From positions 66,598 through 130,597 of the forward strand of contig VZSF01001897.1 of assembly GCA_013398295.1 (NCBI GenBank): a DNA stretch of 64,000 bases, given 5' to 3'. The notes beneath the pieces are model-generated. The model saw nothing but the letters and a program-made list of their open reading frames with translations. It ran no database searches and was not told the origin of the DNA. Positions 12,901 to 26,005 of this stretch are shown here, in pieces. A program made the translations under genes and the position numbers. The number at the start of each line of letters is the position of its first letter. The first letter of the stretch is position 1. Origin of the DNA: Chionis minor. Taxonomy: Eukaryota > Chordata > Aves > Charadriiformes > Chionididae.

Positions 12901-15216
12901 AAGTGTCTTTAAGAGTTCTGTGGGTATCGGTGTGGATGCGGTGGTTATGACCCTTTGAGCGTAGGATACTGTGACTTGCACACTACATCTTTTATGAGGC
13001 CCCTAAACTAAGATCATAAAACGTACAGTTCAGAAAGAATGCACTGTCTGAATTTGTGGCCAATTTAACTGCATAGGGAAAAGTGTTCTTGAAAGAGCAC
13101 AGGTTGAAGCCAGAGCCGAGTCCTCATCTTGTAAAGTGCCAAGCATTCATTTTAATGTTAAGAGGAAGGGACTGCACCTGAAAAACCACAAAGTACCTTC
13201 TCCAGCTGCGCAGAGCCAAAAGCTTTTAGGAGAAGTTTCATTCCTGAAAGTCTCCTAGGGTAGCAGTGGGCTGATACGTAGCCAGATCATTTAGAATTGG
13301 GGAATTTACATATGTTTTCTTGCGAGCTTATTGGAAGGCTTTCTTTTTTTCCTTTCCTATCACCCATGCCAAGATAAAATAGGTTGAAATGAGACTGGAT
13401 TAGCTGTAACAACAGTCACCCTCTTGTTCAGACCAAAGTCCTGCCTATCCTTGCCCAGAGGCAATCTGTATCGGATCGGTGGAGAAGCAGAGCTTGGCTC
13501 TCCAACCTGCACCCATCACCCCACCTGCAGCTTGAGCCCGGGCAGCGCTGGAGGCTGTTTCTTCCTCTGGTTACAGAGAGTAGGGAGCAGACGAGGTGGG
13601 GTGACAGTGTTGGGTGGAAAAGGAGAGGTGGCACCACCGACTGTGCCTAGAGTCACTTCTTCACAATAATTTTGGGGACCACCCCTGCCCCACAAGCATG
13701 CTCTCTGTGTTAGATCACTTGTGTACTATGTAGCTGTCATCGGCTTTGTGCGGTAACTCTTCAGGCTACCAAGTTGTGGTTGTGTTTTTTTTTTTTTTTA
13801 AGAAAAAAAGAGAATATGTTTAAAATAGAACCAAAATTTAGTAATCAAAAGGAAAATGGATCCCTGATATAGTTAAGCTGACGTAAACATGTGCGATTTG
13901 CCAAGTTAAACTGCTTTGCAGTATATATAAGCACTGCAGTTTGAAATTGGAAGAGATAGGAAAGTGGGATTTGTTACCAAGCCGTGGCACAATGTTGTTA
14001 GCGTAGGAAAAAGATGTAGTGTATAATTTTTCCTAACGAGCAGGGTGTGTGCTGTGGACACAAAGCTTGACTTTCAGATATAAAATGTTAACACCTGTGG
14101 AATTCATGGACTTCATTTTTGAGCCTGTCTCTTCCTTCGGGATCCTTCTTGCTTTCTGCCATGTTGCCATCTCTTAATGGGGAAAAAGAACCATACTGAA
14201 ATGCATATCGTTTCCTGAGGCCTTGCTTGCTTTAATGCATAAAAATATCTGTCACTGGAAAGCAAGTGACAACCTGTGACTTCTGTTTGTTGGTTTGGGG
14301 TGTTTTTTTTCCATTGAGCTTGTGTTATTTTCACTTCTCCATCCACCCACATCCTTTGTTCTTCTGTTGTATAGTTTAATCTGTATGTTTTGTGCTCCAT
14401 GTGGCAGGGTTTGTCTCATACTTCTATGCATAGGATTTGGCACATCGGGGCACAAACCTTGTTTTACAAGTTTGGGGTATGACAGCTGCTTAATCACCCA
14501 TAAATGCCTTTCGGGCTTATTATATACTGTGGTTGAAGTTTAGAGCGAGTTGTTCTCTAACAAAAGGAATAAAAGTGTCTGATAGGTATTGGTTCATTTA
14601 CTCTTGGATCGGTCCAGAATGCTTGGAAATACTGAGCTTGAAAGTATTTTTTTTTTTTCCCACAAGACTTGAAATACTAAAGGGGATATTGTGTCTGTCT
14701 TTGCTGGCCTTGTGCATAATTCATGTGAGTATTTTTCAAGCTAATATAGTTCAAATAGGAAAAAAAAAAAACAAAACACCACAACCAAGTTCTGGTTTGA
14801 TTTGGCAAATATAGGTTGGTCGTTGTTTTCAGGAAGGCCACTGCTGAATAGATCTTGGTTTAATGCTCCCTGACCTCAGCTTTTAAGCTTGAAATATGCT
14901 CCATCATACGAGAAGAGATTTGCGGTTTCAGGCTGTTTTAGGTGCTGTTTGGTGTTCACCGAACGACGGTGTTGTCCTGATAGGACACAAGTCTCACACA
15001 GGTTAAACTATTGATTCTGTGCTCCTTGAGTTGAGAGGTCTTCACATTCGATTTGCAAGCTAGTCTTTTTTAGAAGTCAGTCTCCTCTGCCTGCTAGAAG
15101 TAGTGTAATGGACACCTGGAAAGCAGTTCAGCTTGAGGCTGGGAACTGAGAGTCCCTAAATTCTTCCTACATTTAGTCTCTTTAGGATGCGTCGAATCAC
15201 TTGCTCTTTCAGTAAT

Positions 15217-15261
15217 TTTCTTGAAGCTTTCTTGAAGCTTCAAGCTTAACTTTCTTGAAGC
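15217..15261. repeat. Short direct and inverted repeat cluster
   Basis: The 11-mer TTTCTTGAAGC occurs three times within 45 bp. The middle copy forms the 14-bp perfect palindrome CTTGAAGCTTCAAG (15231-15244). It looks like local slippage or duplication. I see no element linked to it. Confidence 0.8.
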
Positions 15262-15647
15262 AAGAGCCTTTTTTTTTTTTTAACTTGAAGGAGCAGGTTT
15301 CACAAACATGGATGAACGCATCAGAAAAACCACCAAAAAGCTCCGTTTTACCCATTTTGAAACAAAGGCTTTCCCAACGTAGCATAAAAGAACAAATAGG
15401 TGAAAGACTTTGTTTGCAGTGCCAATGGAGTGCAGGTTGTGCTCACTGAAACAATTCTGCAGGTTCCTTTCTTGCAACACCTTAAGGTACGAGGTAAAGC
15501 TAGACTGATGCCAAATGGGAAAATTGCCTGGTTTTGGAGGGGATTTAGCGAAAGATGAAGGTAATGAATAAGCATAGGACTGAGTTAAGACCATATGCAA
15601 ACTTCCAAAATACTTATTTGGAAACTTTGCTATATTGCTCTGAATTG

Positions 15648-15760
15648 TAGGTTGGATGAGGCTTTGAGCAGTCTGGTCTAGTGGGAGGTGTCCTTGCCCA
15701 TGGCAGGGGGTTGGAACTTGATGATCTTTAAGGTTCCTTCCAACCTAAACCATTATATAC
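15648..15760 (+). mobile_element. CR1 LINE, very short 3' end, plus strand
   Basis: The sequence GGTTGGATGAGGCTTTGAGC followed by GTCTAGTGGGAGGTGTCC and GATGATCTTTAAGGTTCC is the last 110 bp or so of a sense-oriented CR1. It covers only the final ORF2 residues and the 3' UTR. It directly abuts an antisense CR1 at 15761, giving a tail-to-tail inverted pair with no spacer. Confidence 0.93.
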
Positions 15761-15990
15761 TCATAGAATAGTTTGGGTTGGCCTTTAAAGATTGTCTAGT
15801 CTGACACCCCCTGCCATGAGCAGGGACATCTTCAACCAGACCAGGTTGCTCAGAGCCCCGTCCAACCTGGCCTGGGATGTTTCCAGGGATGGGGCATCTC
15901 CCACATCTCTGGGCAACCTGGGTCAGTGTCTCACCACTCTCAGCATAAAAAAATATAAATATATCTTCCTTATATTTAGTCTACAACCTC
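15761..15990 (-). mobile_element. CR1 LINE 3' fragment, minus strand, tail-to-tail with the preceding copy
   Basis: It begins TCATAGAATAGTTTGGG and runs through CAGAGCCCCGTCCAACCTGG and GGGATGGGGCATCTCCC to a decayed CTTCCTTATATTTAGTC block. It is most similar in wording to the copy at 9498. Its first 110 bp or so are the inverse complement of the CR1 at 15648-15760, so the pair can fold into a hairpin. Confidence 0.92.
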
Positions 15991-17547
15991 ATCACAGCAG
16001 GCAGAAGGTCATAGGCTTGGGTGTGGGTGTTCCTCTGCCACCCCAGCTGATGGGATAGCCCCGGTGCAGCCATGCATCCTCCCAGCCTGGCTGAGGAGTT
16101 TGGGCTCTGGGCCATGTTCGCTCCGATTTCCAACCAGGACAAGGTGGGGGAGTTCTGTGTACCTACCCATGTGCTGCTCAGACTACTGCCCTTTTGGTGT
16201 TTGTAGGTTAAGAAAAGCAGACTTTAGAAGTTCTCGTGCAGCGCAAAATTACGCTTGGGGAGCTAAAAATGTAAAGAAAACGTCACGTTTAAGATGTAGG
16301 TACAAAACGTTACTTGTCTTTCTCCTTCCAGCTTTTGCACGTCTGACCTTTTGTTCTGTGCCTGATGTAATGATTTTTAATACAAAAGCTCAGGATGAAT
16401 GAGGTCATAGGAAGTAAGTGTGCCTATGTCTTATAATCCCAATAAACATCACTTGGTGATACCGAGGTGTTTTAAGAAGTTCTGACCTGAACCTGGAAAG
16501 GTTATGCTGTAGAGTTTCATCTCATCAAGCTCTAATGCAGCAAGACTACAGCTGAACAGTAAACATGGTTTTAGTTATTTGACTGCTTCACTGGGGAAGG
16601 GGGGAAGCTTTTGTGAGGCCAGTAACTGCTTTATCTTCTAAATTGCTTTTTTTAATGTTCTTTCTGTAAAACAGTGCTGGTATATGAGAGGCACCTTTAT
16701 GGGCAAGGGGGCTTATATACATTATTTTTATAACGAGCCCACTAACCACCAAATTTTACAGGAGTAGTTTACTTATGCAAGTGGCTGTTTCCCCCAGCCT
16801 GTCTTTGACAATGGTTTCCCATATCCTAACTGGGACACCAGGCTCAAACCACAAAGGAGAATGTTTGGGACCTCTCTGGAGGGGTATTGTGTTTACTCTC
16901 AGGAAGGGCTTCATGAATATGAGTGAGTGTCCTGGAGGAAACGTGGGTTTTGGCTCGTCTCAATGTTTAGTTCTACAGTGTGTTGTGGGCGTACTCAAAC
17001 ACGTACTCCTGTTTCCTTATTTTCTTGTGGTCTATCTCCAATAAACGCTATTGCTGTGAAACCAAAATCCGGTATTAAATATTGCCTATTATCACATTTC
17101 AGCCTTAAAAATTAGAAGAAAACTACTTCATAAATGTTTGGCAAGTTACTGAGTGTTAGCGTCCAGCCTGTTGCTGTGTTTGAATAATGATCAGACTTTG
17201 TGTTTTGGTGGATGTGAGGGGAAGAAGCAGCTTTAATCTAATTCTAAGGCAAATCAAAGAATGTAGAGGGAATTAGATCTGTTATCAGAGGAGAACGTAG
17301 TCTCACTTGTTGCTGTTGAGTCACTCCTGTACTTAGATTTCATGCCTGAATTTCCCCTGCCTTTCAGGTGAAACTAAAATTCCCCAGGCTGAGAGGAGAA
17401 GAAAGGAGACGGGCTGCTCTTGGGGCAGCAAGAACCAGTGGGTGAGAAAAAGTTATCGTATGAATTTGATGGCAGTTAGAGCTCCCTGCTGACCTAATGT
17501 GTACAGACACTGGGCTGTAATGTAGAGAACAACATTTGCCATATATT

Positions 17548-18580
17548 TGATGGATGGACCACTCGGTGGATAAGGAATTGGCTGGATGGCTGCACTTAGA
17601 GTTGCACTCAATGCGTTGATGTCCAGGTGGTGACCAGTGACAAGTGGTGTTCCTCAGGGGTCAGTACTGGGACCAGTACTATTTAACATCTTTGTTGGAG
17701 ACATGGATGTTGGGACTGAGAGCACCCTCAGCAAGTTTGCTGGTGACACTGAGTTGTGTGGAGCAGTTGACACGCTGGATGGGTGGGATGCCATCCAGAG
17801 CGACCTGGACAGGCTTGAGAGGTGGGCCTGTGCGAACTTCACAGAGTTCAGTAAGGCCAAGTGCACATGGGTGGGGGCTGGGCAGAGAATGGCTGGAGAG
17901 CAGCCCTGAGGAGAGGGACTTGGGGGTGTTGGTGGGGGAGAAGCTCAATGTGAGCCGGCACCGTGCGCTGGCAGCCCAGAACCCCCCCGGCCCCTGGGCT
18001 GCATCCCCACAGCGGGGGCAGCAGGGCCGGGGGGGGATTCTGCCCCTCTGCTCCGCTCGGGGGAGACCCCGCCTAGAATCCTGTGTCCAGCTCTGGAGCC
18101 CCCAACACAAGAAGGACACGGAGCTGTTGGAGCGGGGCCGGAGGAGGCCCTGGAGATGCCGGGAGGGCTGGAGCCCCTCTGCTGGGAGGACAGGCTGGGA
18201 GAGCTGGGGGGGTTCAGGCGGGAGAAGAGAAGGCTCCGGGGAGACCTTCCAGCCCCTGCCAGTGTCTGAAGGGGCCTACAAGAAAGCTGGGGAGGGATTC
18301 TGGATTAGGGAGTGGAGCCAGAGGACAAGGGGTGATGTTTTTTCACTGAAAGAGCTGAGATTTAGATGACATAGTAGGGAGAAATTGTTTCCCGTGACGG
18401 TGGTGAGCCCCTGGCTGGGGTTGTCCAGAGAAGCTGTGGCTGCCCCATCCCTGGAGATTCAAGGTGAGGTTGGACAGGGCTTGGAGCACCCTGGTGTGGT
18501 GGGAGGTGTCCCTGGCCAGGGCAGGGGGTTGGAACTGAATGATCTTTAAGGTCCCTTCTAATTCAAACCCTTCTATGATT
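17548..18580 (+). mobile_element. CR1 LINE, 1.0 kb, GC-rich frame-altered group, plus strand
   Basis: It includes the end of the reverse transcriptase ([23 protein letters not shown]), the post-RT region and the 3' end, which stops near TTCTATGATT. The catalytic FADD box reads FAGD. From about 17950 to 18230 the sequence is unusually GC-rich, with runs of C and G, and the ORF2 C-terminus is out of frame relative to the usual protein. The copies at 30061 (minus), 48555 and 53901 share this wording. The insertion is sense to UVRAG. Confidence 0.95.
17637..17909 (+). pseudogene. CR1 ORF2 reverse transcriptase fragment
   Basis: A 90-residue open stretch contains the [19 protein letters not shown] block (RT motif B), then [10 protein letters not shown] where the catalytic box (motif C) is expected, and then [17 protein letters not shown]. 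The second Asp-box residue is Gly (codon 17742-17744), so the catalytic site is lost. The frame ends at a stop at 17907-17909, where the usual protein would continue through [13 protein letters not shown]. The stop therefore reflects a frame change rather than a natural end. This is a fragment of a LINE protein with no expected function. Confidence 0.9.
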
Positions 18581-19613
18581 TCCAAACTGTAGCATTGACT
18601 GTCTTGGACTTTGCAGCATCCCAGCTGTTAGTTATCGCCTTTACATGTCAAAGTAAAAGAGGAGGAAAATATCTTATTGATAGCAGTCTTTACCTTGAAA
18701 ATAATGGGGAAATCAGGCTAGTGTAAGCAGGTTTTAAAAATAATGGCGTGATTGTAAGCAGCCTTTGAAGGCACAGCATAAAATGGAGTTGTTCTGTCCT
18801 GTTACTGCCTTGATTTCTGTCTGTATGCCTTATTCGTTCTTGCTAAATCAAAAGTGTGATGGAACTCCTTTAAGATGCTGTTAATGAAGGCTTTTTTAAG
18901 CAGCTGGGTCAGCTTGAGGAACTTTAAAGTGTGTGCCTGGTGGATTAATGGAAGGACAGGGGTCTTCGAGGCTGTTGATGTAACTTGTTTTTCTTGTTCA
19001 TTTAGTACTCTTAGAAGAATCGCAAAGTAAACATCTGCTTTTCAGGGTGGACCTCTCTAACAGCATTGAAATCCACTTGGGAGAGGGAGGCAGGCACTGG
19101 CATATCAAGATACAAGTTAGCATTTCCATGAAAATAGCTGTGGATTTGAGCACTTCCTCTTGTTTGGAGGAGGGCTGTCACTGCGATGGCACTCCTCTTT
19201 TTGCGCCTTCTGAAAGCAAGATGGAGGACTTAAAAAATTTGTTATAATGATGGTGCTTTCTACGTTGCTTTTCTTCCCTCTCCCACTTCCTCAAGAATAT
19301 TTAAAAAAAAAAAAAAAAGCCTTGGTTAGATTTTCTTCCAAAGTGTTCCAGATGTATACTGACGGTCTTTTAAATATGAAAAATAAAAAATAATTTTAAA
19401 TGCTTCATTTTGAGATATACTATCTAAAGAGCTGATTGATACCACAACTTGTTTCGCTAATGTTGCAGCTTAAGGGTTTTTTGGTAAACCCGCATAGCTG
19501 TTCAGAGCTAGAAGAGCTAGCTAGATTTAATGAAACAAAGGCTAGCAACACGTTAAGAGTGCAAATAATCTAAAATTTTGCAATTTCCCCCAAAAGGTAT
19601 AAACACACACAAC

Positions 19614-19680
19614 TGTTTATATAGCAGCAGGCATTATTTCACTGATCCCCCAAGGTTGTTTATATAGCAACAGGCATTAT
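19614..19680. repeat. Two-copy short direct repeat, 43-bp period
   Basis: A 24-bp segment beginning TGTTTATATAGCA and ending AGGCATTAT occurs at 19614-19637 and again at 19657-19680 with one mismatch. A CCCCCAA motif precedes both. This is a simple local duplication inside the intron, and I see no function for it. Confidence 0.85.
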
Positions 19681-22600
19681 AACACCACTTTCTGTCTTCA
19701 TTATTGCAGTGCTTAGTCATCTGAATCCTAGCCAGTGCTCCTTCATACTCTGAAAAGTCATCCAGGATCTTGTAAAACAATTAACTATGTCATTTTATTA
19801 AAACTTGCATTTTTATATTTCTGTCCCAGCGTTTGACAGCCTCTGAAAACCTTATGTAAATGCTTGGCTTCTAACCAATACTGCGCGCTTGATTGAAAGA
19901 ACACTTTTGCTTCTATTTTTGTTTGTGGGTTTTCACATTTGTGGAGCAGATGTCCTTGTAAATGCTTGATGCTATCAAGAAAACCTCCTGATTTAATTGA
20001 AAATAATTCAAAAATTGCTCTTGACTGCCTTATCGTGGACTTGCGGAGTGGATTGGGTCTACCTCTTGTATAGATAAAGACAGGGCTACAACATCAAGGA
20101 CGAGTTGCCTGCAGCAGGGACTAAGGGAAGCACAAAAATGCCGGAGGTTTCAGTGTAGACTCGAGTATTATGCATAACATGTACTGAAGTGGCTGGTATT
20201 TTGAATTTTGTTGACATAGTCTGAGCTGTAAGACTGATTCCACATGTCTTAGAACAATATGGAGGCGGCTGGGGAAACAATATGGTAAATGATGAACAGA
20301 TGAGTTCAGCACTGGAGTCATTCTGTGCTCCCAAAAAAGGATATTCCAGTCGAGGTACTCTGTGGTTTCTGGCTGGAAGTAAACGTATGTGCTTGTATAC
20401 CGTTAGTCATTAAATACTGTTACAGGAATTAGGATAGGAAATGGGCTATTCTTCTTTGCACATAAATGCAGGATATTGTTATTTTTCTTAAGAGGCAGCC
20501 CCTTAGTGGCAAAACCCCTAATTTTGATCTTGGGTGCAATCTGATATTACCCAGAAATAGAAAGATAGCTAAATGGTTTCTTTTTAAGCCAACTCATTTG
20601 AAAAACTTACATATTTCTAGTAATTCTCATCTTACAGACTTTATAGATGAGTAACTGGACCTTTGCAGGTTTGTATTTTATTTAATTAGTTAAAAAAAAT
20701 AGGTAGCTACTCTTGCCATGACTTGCTTTATCGCGGAAGGTGGTGAGCTTTTATGTTGTCTGATGTGATTTTAGTTAATTAGTTGGACAGTCTAGGTGAC
20801 AAGATAAATTCCTTGGAAGATGCTTGGATGGCAGGAGTGGTTTAGAGATGCTCAGGTTGGAGCTGATTATCTGCTCAGGACAGACAACTTCTTCCCAGTA
20901 GAAGCTGAAACTGTTGCACAGAAGGAAATGCAGGTAGAAACTGGAGCAACTGCATATTTTTATTTTTTTTCCTCTTCCTAGAGTCTAAACCAATTATACC
21001 CGGCTTGTTACGAGTTAGCTTTAATTTGTTTGTTATGCCCCACCTACAGCTAATACTGAGATTGTGTTAGCTGGAACAATTTTCTTAGTCTTTGACGGAA
21101 AATAAGGTGTTTTAAACCTTTTATTAAAAAGCTAATACAGATTTGCCTTTCACACTGAGAAAAATTGCTTTATAAACACAGCTTATTTCAACATTTATGG
21201 TTTTCTGTGATGTTGGAATAAATTTGCAAGCATAATACAGAATAGCCACACGTACGATGGGCTGGTCCTCTATAGAGGTAGACTTGGCCTTAATATCAGT
21301 ACAGTCTCCTTTTTCTTCAGGTTCTTCTGTACCAATATTTTATGAAATTGCCTTAGGACAAACAAAAAACTCGGATTTTACAAAAGCACTCTAGGCAGTT
21401 ACCTAGTGACAGTTCTAAATGCTCTCTATCCTCTTTTCAAAGTCATCTTGTAATGCTGAAATACTTAAGTTTATCACAGCAGATTTGCAGTGTCAGAGGT
21501 TTGGGGATACAAGTTTTCTGAGAAAGTAATCAAATTGGAGGAATGTTTTCTAAAACCTTGTAGAAACATGGATGTGGTTTTGGTTTGGTTTTTTTCCTGT
21601 TAGCATTTTCTAGCTGCTTCTTTACATCTACAATTGAATAACTTGGAATGATGCTGATTAAGACAGAAGCCAAAGCAACAACGTACGACGAAATGTTGAA
21701 ACTTTCACTTTTTGTGATGAGTAAAAAGGAATAAATTTGTGTAGTTGAAAGACATCACAAAGCGAGATAATTTTTTTTTTAACCTTAAATATTCCTTAAC
21801 TTATTCTGCCTTTAACTGTTCATAAAATACGACGCATCTCATCTGCTACATCGTGTTTCTGTGGAGTAGGTGTTGCTAGTAACTGGTGTGAGAGCAGATT
21901 CCTACTCGTGTCCGATATCTTTATTTGTTTTCCAGTTCATGTTTACTACGTGGTTTTGTTCAATCAAGCAACGTTTCACACAGCACTTGGGAAAACAAAG
22001 CTGTATATAGGAGCTAAATATTAGTGAGGAAATGGCAATTAATATTTTATTACTTGAACATCATTAATGATGTACTCACAGTCCCACGGAGAATACGCGG
22101 TCGTAAACGTGAACACAAATCTTGGACGCTCTTGTTCACTCAAATTAAAACAGACACGTTTTCTTTGGATGGCCGGGTCCGTAATATCCTGAAGGAACAA
22201 TCCAACCTTGAAATAAAATGCTGCTTTTGCAAATGATACTTGGTTCCTTTGGAAACTTAACGTGGGGTGAGTGGAGGTGGGTGATGTTTAATAGCAACAA
22301 TTGAACAATTGAACAAAGAAACTCAGTTTCTTTGGAGAATGAAGACAGCGTGGTCACCTCTTTCTGCTTTTGTTTTCCTACCCAGATGTCACGTTTCACC
22401 GCGCTCCTTCTTGCCTCTTCTCTTTACATTTTCTGTAATGCAAGCTCTATCTTCAAATTCCTTTTAACTCTCATGAGCAAAGCAGCTGTCGTCTCCGATT
22501 TTTCCTCTTTTTAAAATTGATGTTGATGTTACGAGTCCTACCGTAACAGGTCACAGGTGATGGTTATTACTGTTGTTCTGTGTCTTACTGTTTATTGGAT

Positions 22601-23062
22601 GAGGGGGAGTAACTATCCCTGTATGTGTGGTGTTGCCTATTCAAAAAATATTAAACTTAATGAAAGATGTGTGAGAAATGCTTTACAACTTGGGGGGGGG
22701 AACAGTCCTTACTAATGATGCAACATTGCCAGAGGGTAAGAGTAGGAGGAAAAAGAGTTGTACTCTCTTAAACAAAATCTCTTTTTTTTTTTATTTCCTC
22801 CCTCCGTGCTACTGCTTGCTGGGTGCTGTACGCATAGTGGGTTCTGTCATTCAGCAGAAGCAGAAGAGATTTCTTTTTTGGGGTATGTGACGCTACTGCG
22901 GAGCACTGTGGAGCAGGAGTTAACCTTGTTGCAACCAGACTAAAACCTGGGAACCGGCTCTGCTGCCTCAGCTAATTTCTTTTTTTATTATTACTGCTTT
23001 TTGTCGCTGGAAAGCAGATGAGATTTCAGCAGCTTCTGCGGTTACTTGTAGGTTTGTTTCAT

Positions 23063-23536
23063 GAACTGCTGGAGAGGGGACAGCAAAGGGCTACAAAGAT
23101 GATCAGAGGCTGGAGCAGCTTTCTGATGAGGAAAGGCTGAGGGAGTTGGGTGTCTTTAGCCTGGAGAAGAGCAGGCTGAGGGGGGTCTCATCAATGCTCC
23201 TAAATCCTTCAAGGGAGGGGGCCGGGAGGAGGGAGCCGGGCTTTTTCCAGTGGTGCCCAGGGACAGCACAAGAGGTGACGGGCACAAAGTTGTATGTAGG
23301 AAGTTCTGTCTGGACACGAGGAGGAACTTCTTGCCTGGGAGGGTGGCAGAGCCCTGGCAGAGGCTGCCCAGAGAGGTGGTGGAGTCTGCGACTCTGGAGA
23401 CATTCCCAACCTGCCTGGACACCATCCTGTGCCCCCTGCTGTAGGTGGCCCTGCTCTGGCAGGGGGTTGGACCAGGTGAGCTCCAGAGGTCCCTGCCAAC
23501 CCCAGGGATTCTGCGATTCTGTGATTCTATGGTTCT
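23063..23536 (+). mobile_element. CR1 LINE 3' fragment, plus strand (group with 25690 and 34414)
   Basis: It starts GAACTGCTGGAGAGGGGACA and continues through GAGGAAAGGCTGAGGGAGTT, GTCTCATCAATGCTCCTAAA and GGTGACGGGCACAAAG to GTTGGACCAGGTGAGCTCC. It ends in imperfect tail repeats of the GATTCTGCGATTCTGTGATT type. It encodes only the ORF2 C-terminus. The wording is nearly the same as 26303-26750 and the inverted copy at 34414. It lies 1.9 kb upstream of the 92-bp UVRAG exon. Confidence 0.95.
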
Positions 23537-25468
23537 AACTACATCCTGGTCAGCTCGTATTGGTACAGACACGTTACAGCAATATTCCTTTGGGTTTAAG
23601 GTATTACAAAGCCAAAATTGAATGCAGTTTATAAGGTTAAATCTCTTAGTTTCTAGAGGTTTCACAAAACTTACATCCTAACTTCACTTACTGTGCATCT
23701 CTACTGTTTGCAATATGAAAATGTTTTTTAGCAGAAACAGTATTTTTGCTCATGTTTTGATACAAGAGTCTTGCATGCGTTCCTCTGATCTTGGCTGTTG
23801 GAAATAGAGAGATCCCTTAATCCAATTCTTTTCATGCTTTGAAACCTTAGAATTTAAGGATGACTATAAAAAGGGGTATTCTATGAACATTTGATTGTAG
23901 TAGGAGGAACTAATGTAATGGTTTTGATTTTTTTTCAAATTTCTTTTGCCTCAGGCTAGTTTCTTTGGTTAACCAAATCCACTGTAATCCCATCAGGAGA
24001 ATGTGGTGATCGTTTAGTAATTTATATTGTATGGTTTTCTTAATCCAGGTTCTGTCATTGTAGCAGAAAAATATGAATCCAAGCCCACCATATGACTTGG
24101 CTGTGTCCATATGGAAATAATAAACTGTGTAATAAATGGTCGCCTGTTGTACAATGCAGTGCTGAGGATGATTTTCTTCCAAAGCAATTTTTCTTTCTAA
24201 AACTCAGACGAGCACAGAAATCTTTCCTAATTTCAAGAGTCTTTTTCTGTGAAAAACTGATTGGCCCGTTGTTTGGGAGAAGTCAGAAATCTTTCTAACC
24301 TGGAGGATGCTTGCCTACACCTTACTTGCATGAATTACGGAAACGGGCGTGTAATTCTAAAGAAGGAATTTAACTGCGAGTGGGATCGTTCCATGTTTCA
24401 GCAAGTAGCTCTGTCGGTGTCAAATTTGTGTAGTTACTGTATGTGTATATTGGAGGCCGGCTGTGACTTCCAGAGGGTGTTAACATCTGCTGAGAACTGT
24501 ATATTAAGTTGATACTGCTTCATTCTAATAGCCTTAAAGATATTGTAATTTAGGAATTTTTTTTTCCCCCCTATTTGAATGTCCCAAGGGATAAATTTCC
24601 CTGCAAAATTTCCATGAAGTTTTAAGATTCAAACTTAAAAGGAAGAAAGAGTTTTTCCCTTCCATGTGCCGTTGCTTCAGAGGTATTTTTAGTGTGGGGA
24701 CTTCTTAACTGTCACTGCTGGTAATTATAAACTACTTATTTATGTCATGTGCACTTGATTTGATGATCTGAGGGTAAAAAGCAAGTTGTGGTTTGCGTGG
24801 AGTTCAGCATGTTGAATCTTTTTATCTATGTTTGCACCCACGTAGGAGTTAATACTTGGGTTAAAGCCAATGTTTGAAGCCTTTCTCTCAGCTACATGGC
24901 ACTTTATTTGAATCAGAATAATTCAAATTATTGAATTTAGTTTAAATGTAGTTTAAATGTTGATGTAAACTGTATAAGGAGCACAGATTTAGATCACTGG
25001 TGTGACAGTATGTATTTTCACTGGTTATTTCGGTAACAATTCCACTGCTGATGCCAGCATACATCGACACGCTCAGGATGACAGACGATGCTTGCACACA
25101 AATAAACGTTTTGAATTGGTGAATATAGAGCATTGTGCTGAAATTGGGTCTTTTCACTCAAAGGCTGTATTTTTATTAAGCTGTGAGACTGCTCTCCTGT
25201 TACAGATGGGAAATGGAAAAAGTGTAATGAGGTTTAACAGTCAGATTGACTGATTATTTTGTCCTTGTTCTTGGGTGGGTTTTGCTAATACGAGGTTATG
25301 AGTATTAAATGGAACATTTCCTTAAGGACAATTGATCTCTTGGAACTGCTCGATTATCCTACGCTTTCTCTGAAAACCTAGTAAATCAAGTGACCGTAAT
25401 GTTATATTCATTGGAATCTCGGTTTGGGAAAGCGGTGCTAATTTTATTGTTTTTTTCTGTTCTTGTAG

Positions 25469-25561
<93 letters not shown>

Positions 25562-25672
25562 TAAGTTGTTGGTTTTGGGGTTTTTTTGTAATCAAAAAGA
25601 GGTGGATGCTACAAAACCAGTAGATGTAAGGATTTTTCACAAACAAGCAGCTCCTCTTCATAAGAGTTAAGC

Positions 25673-26005
25673 ATGCTTAACTGTGTATGGACAGTGGTGT
25701 GGATTGGAAATTGGTTAGCAGGTGGGTCTCAGAGGGGTGTGATCAGCAGGGCAGAGGGTAGTTGGAGGCATGTGACTAGTGGTGTTCCCCAGCAGTCAGT
25801 GCTGGGGCCAGTCCTGGTCAATGTGTTCATCAATGACCTGGATGAAGGGATGGAGGGCACCATCAGCCAGTTTGCTGGTGACACCAAACTGGGAGGGGTG
25901 GCTGACACCCCGGAAGGCCGAGCTGCCATTCAGTGTGACCTGGACAGGCTGGAGAGTTGGGCAAAGAGAAACTGTATGAAATTCAACAAAACTAAGTGTA
26001 ACTAG
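25673..26005 (+). pseudogene. CR1 ORF2 reverse transcriptase fragment
   Basis: The open stretch includes [38 protein letters not shown] (motif B, with Q in place of the usual G), [14 protein letters not shown] and [21 protein letters not shown], then a stop. The catalytic FADD box again reads FAGD (Gly codon 25877-25879). Its first few codons probably precede the element. It is a LINE remnant with no host function visible. Confidence 0.9.

Larger units (their letters stand above)
5672..25468 (+). other. UVRAG: UVRAG intron (19.8 kb)
   Basis: The intron runs from GTTGGT after the 79-bp exon to TTCTTGTAG before the next exon. It contains CR1 fragments near 6255, 6993, 9498, 15648, 15761, 17548 and 23063. 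The remaining stretches (7421-9497, 9931-15647, 15991-17547, 18581-23062 and 23537-25468) are mostly AT-rich unique sequence with poly-A and poly-T runs. A few short GC-richer islands occur, for example around 13420-13680 and 16000-16200. I recognise no coding exon, RNA gene or other mobile element in them. Splicing across this intron keeps the UVRAG frame, because the left exon ends on a codon boundary and the right exon starts with a complete codon (CTT). Confidence 0.88.
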
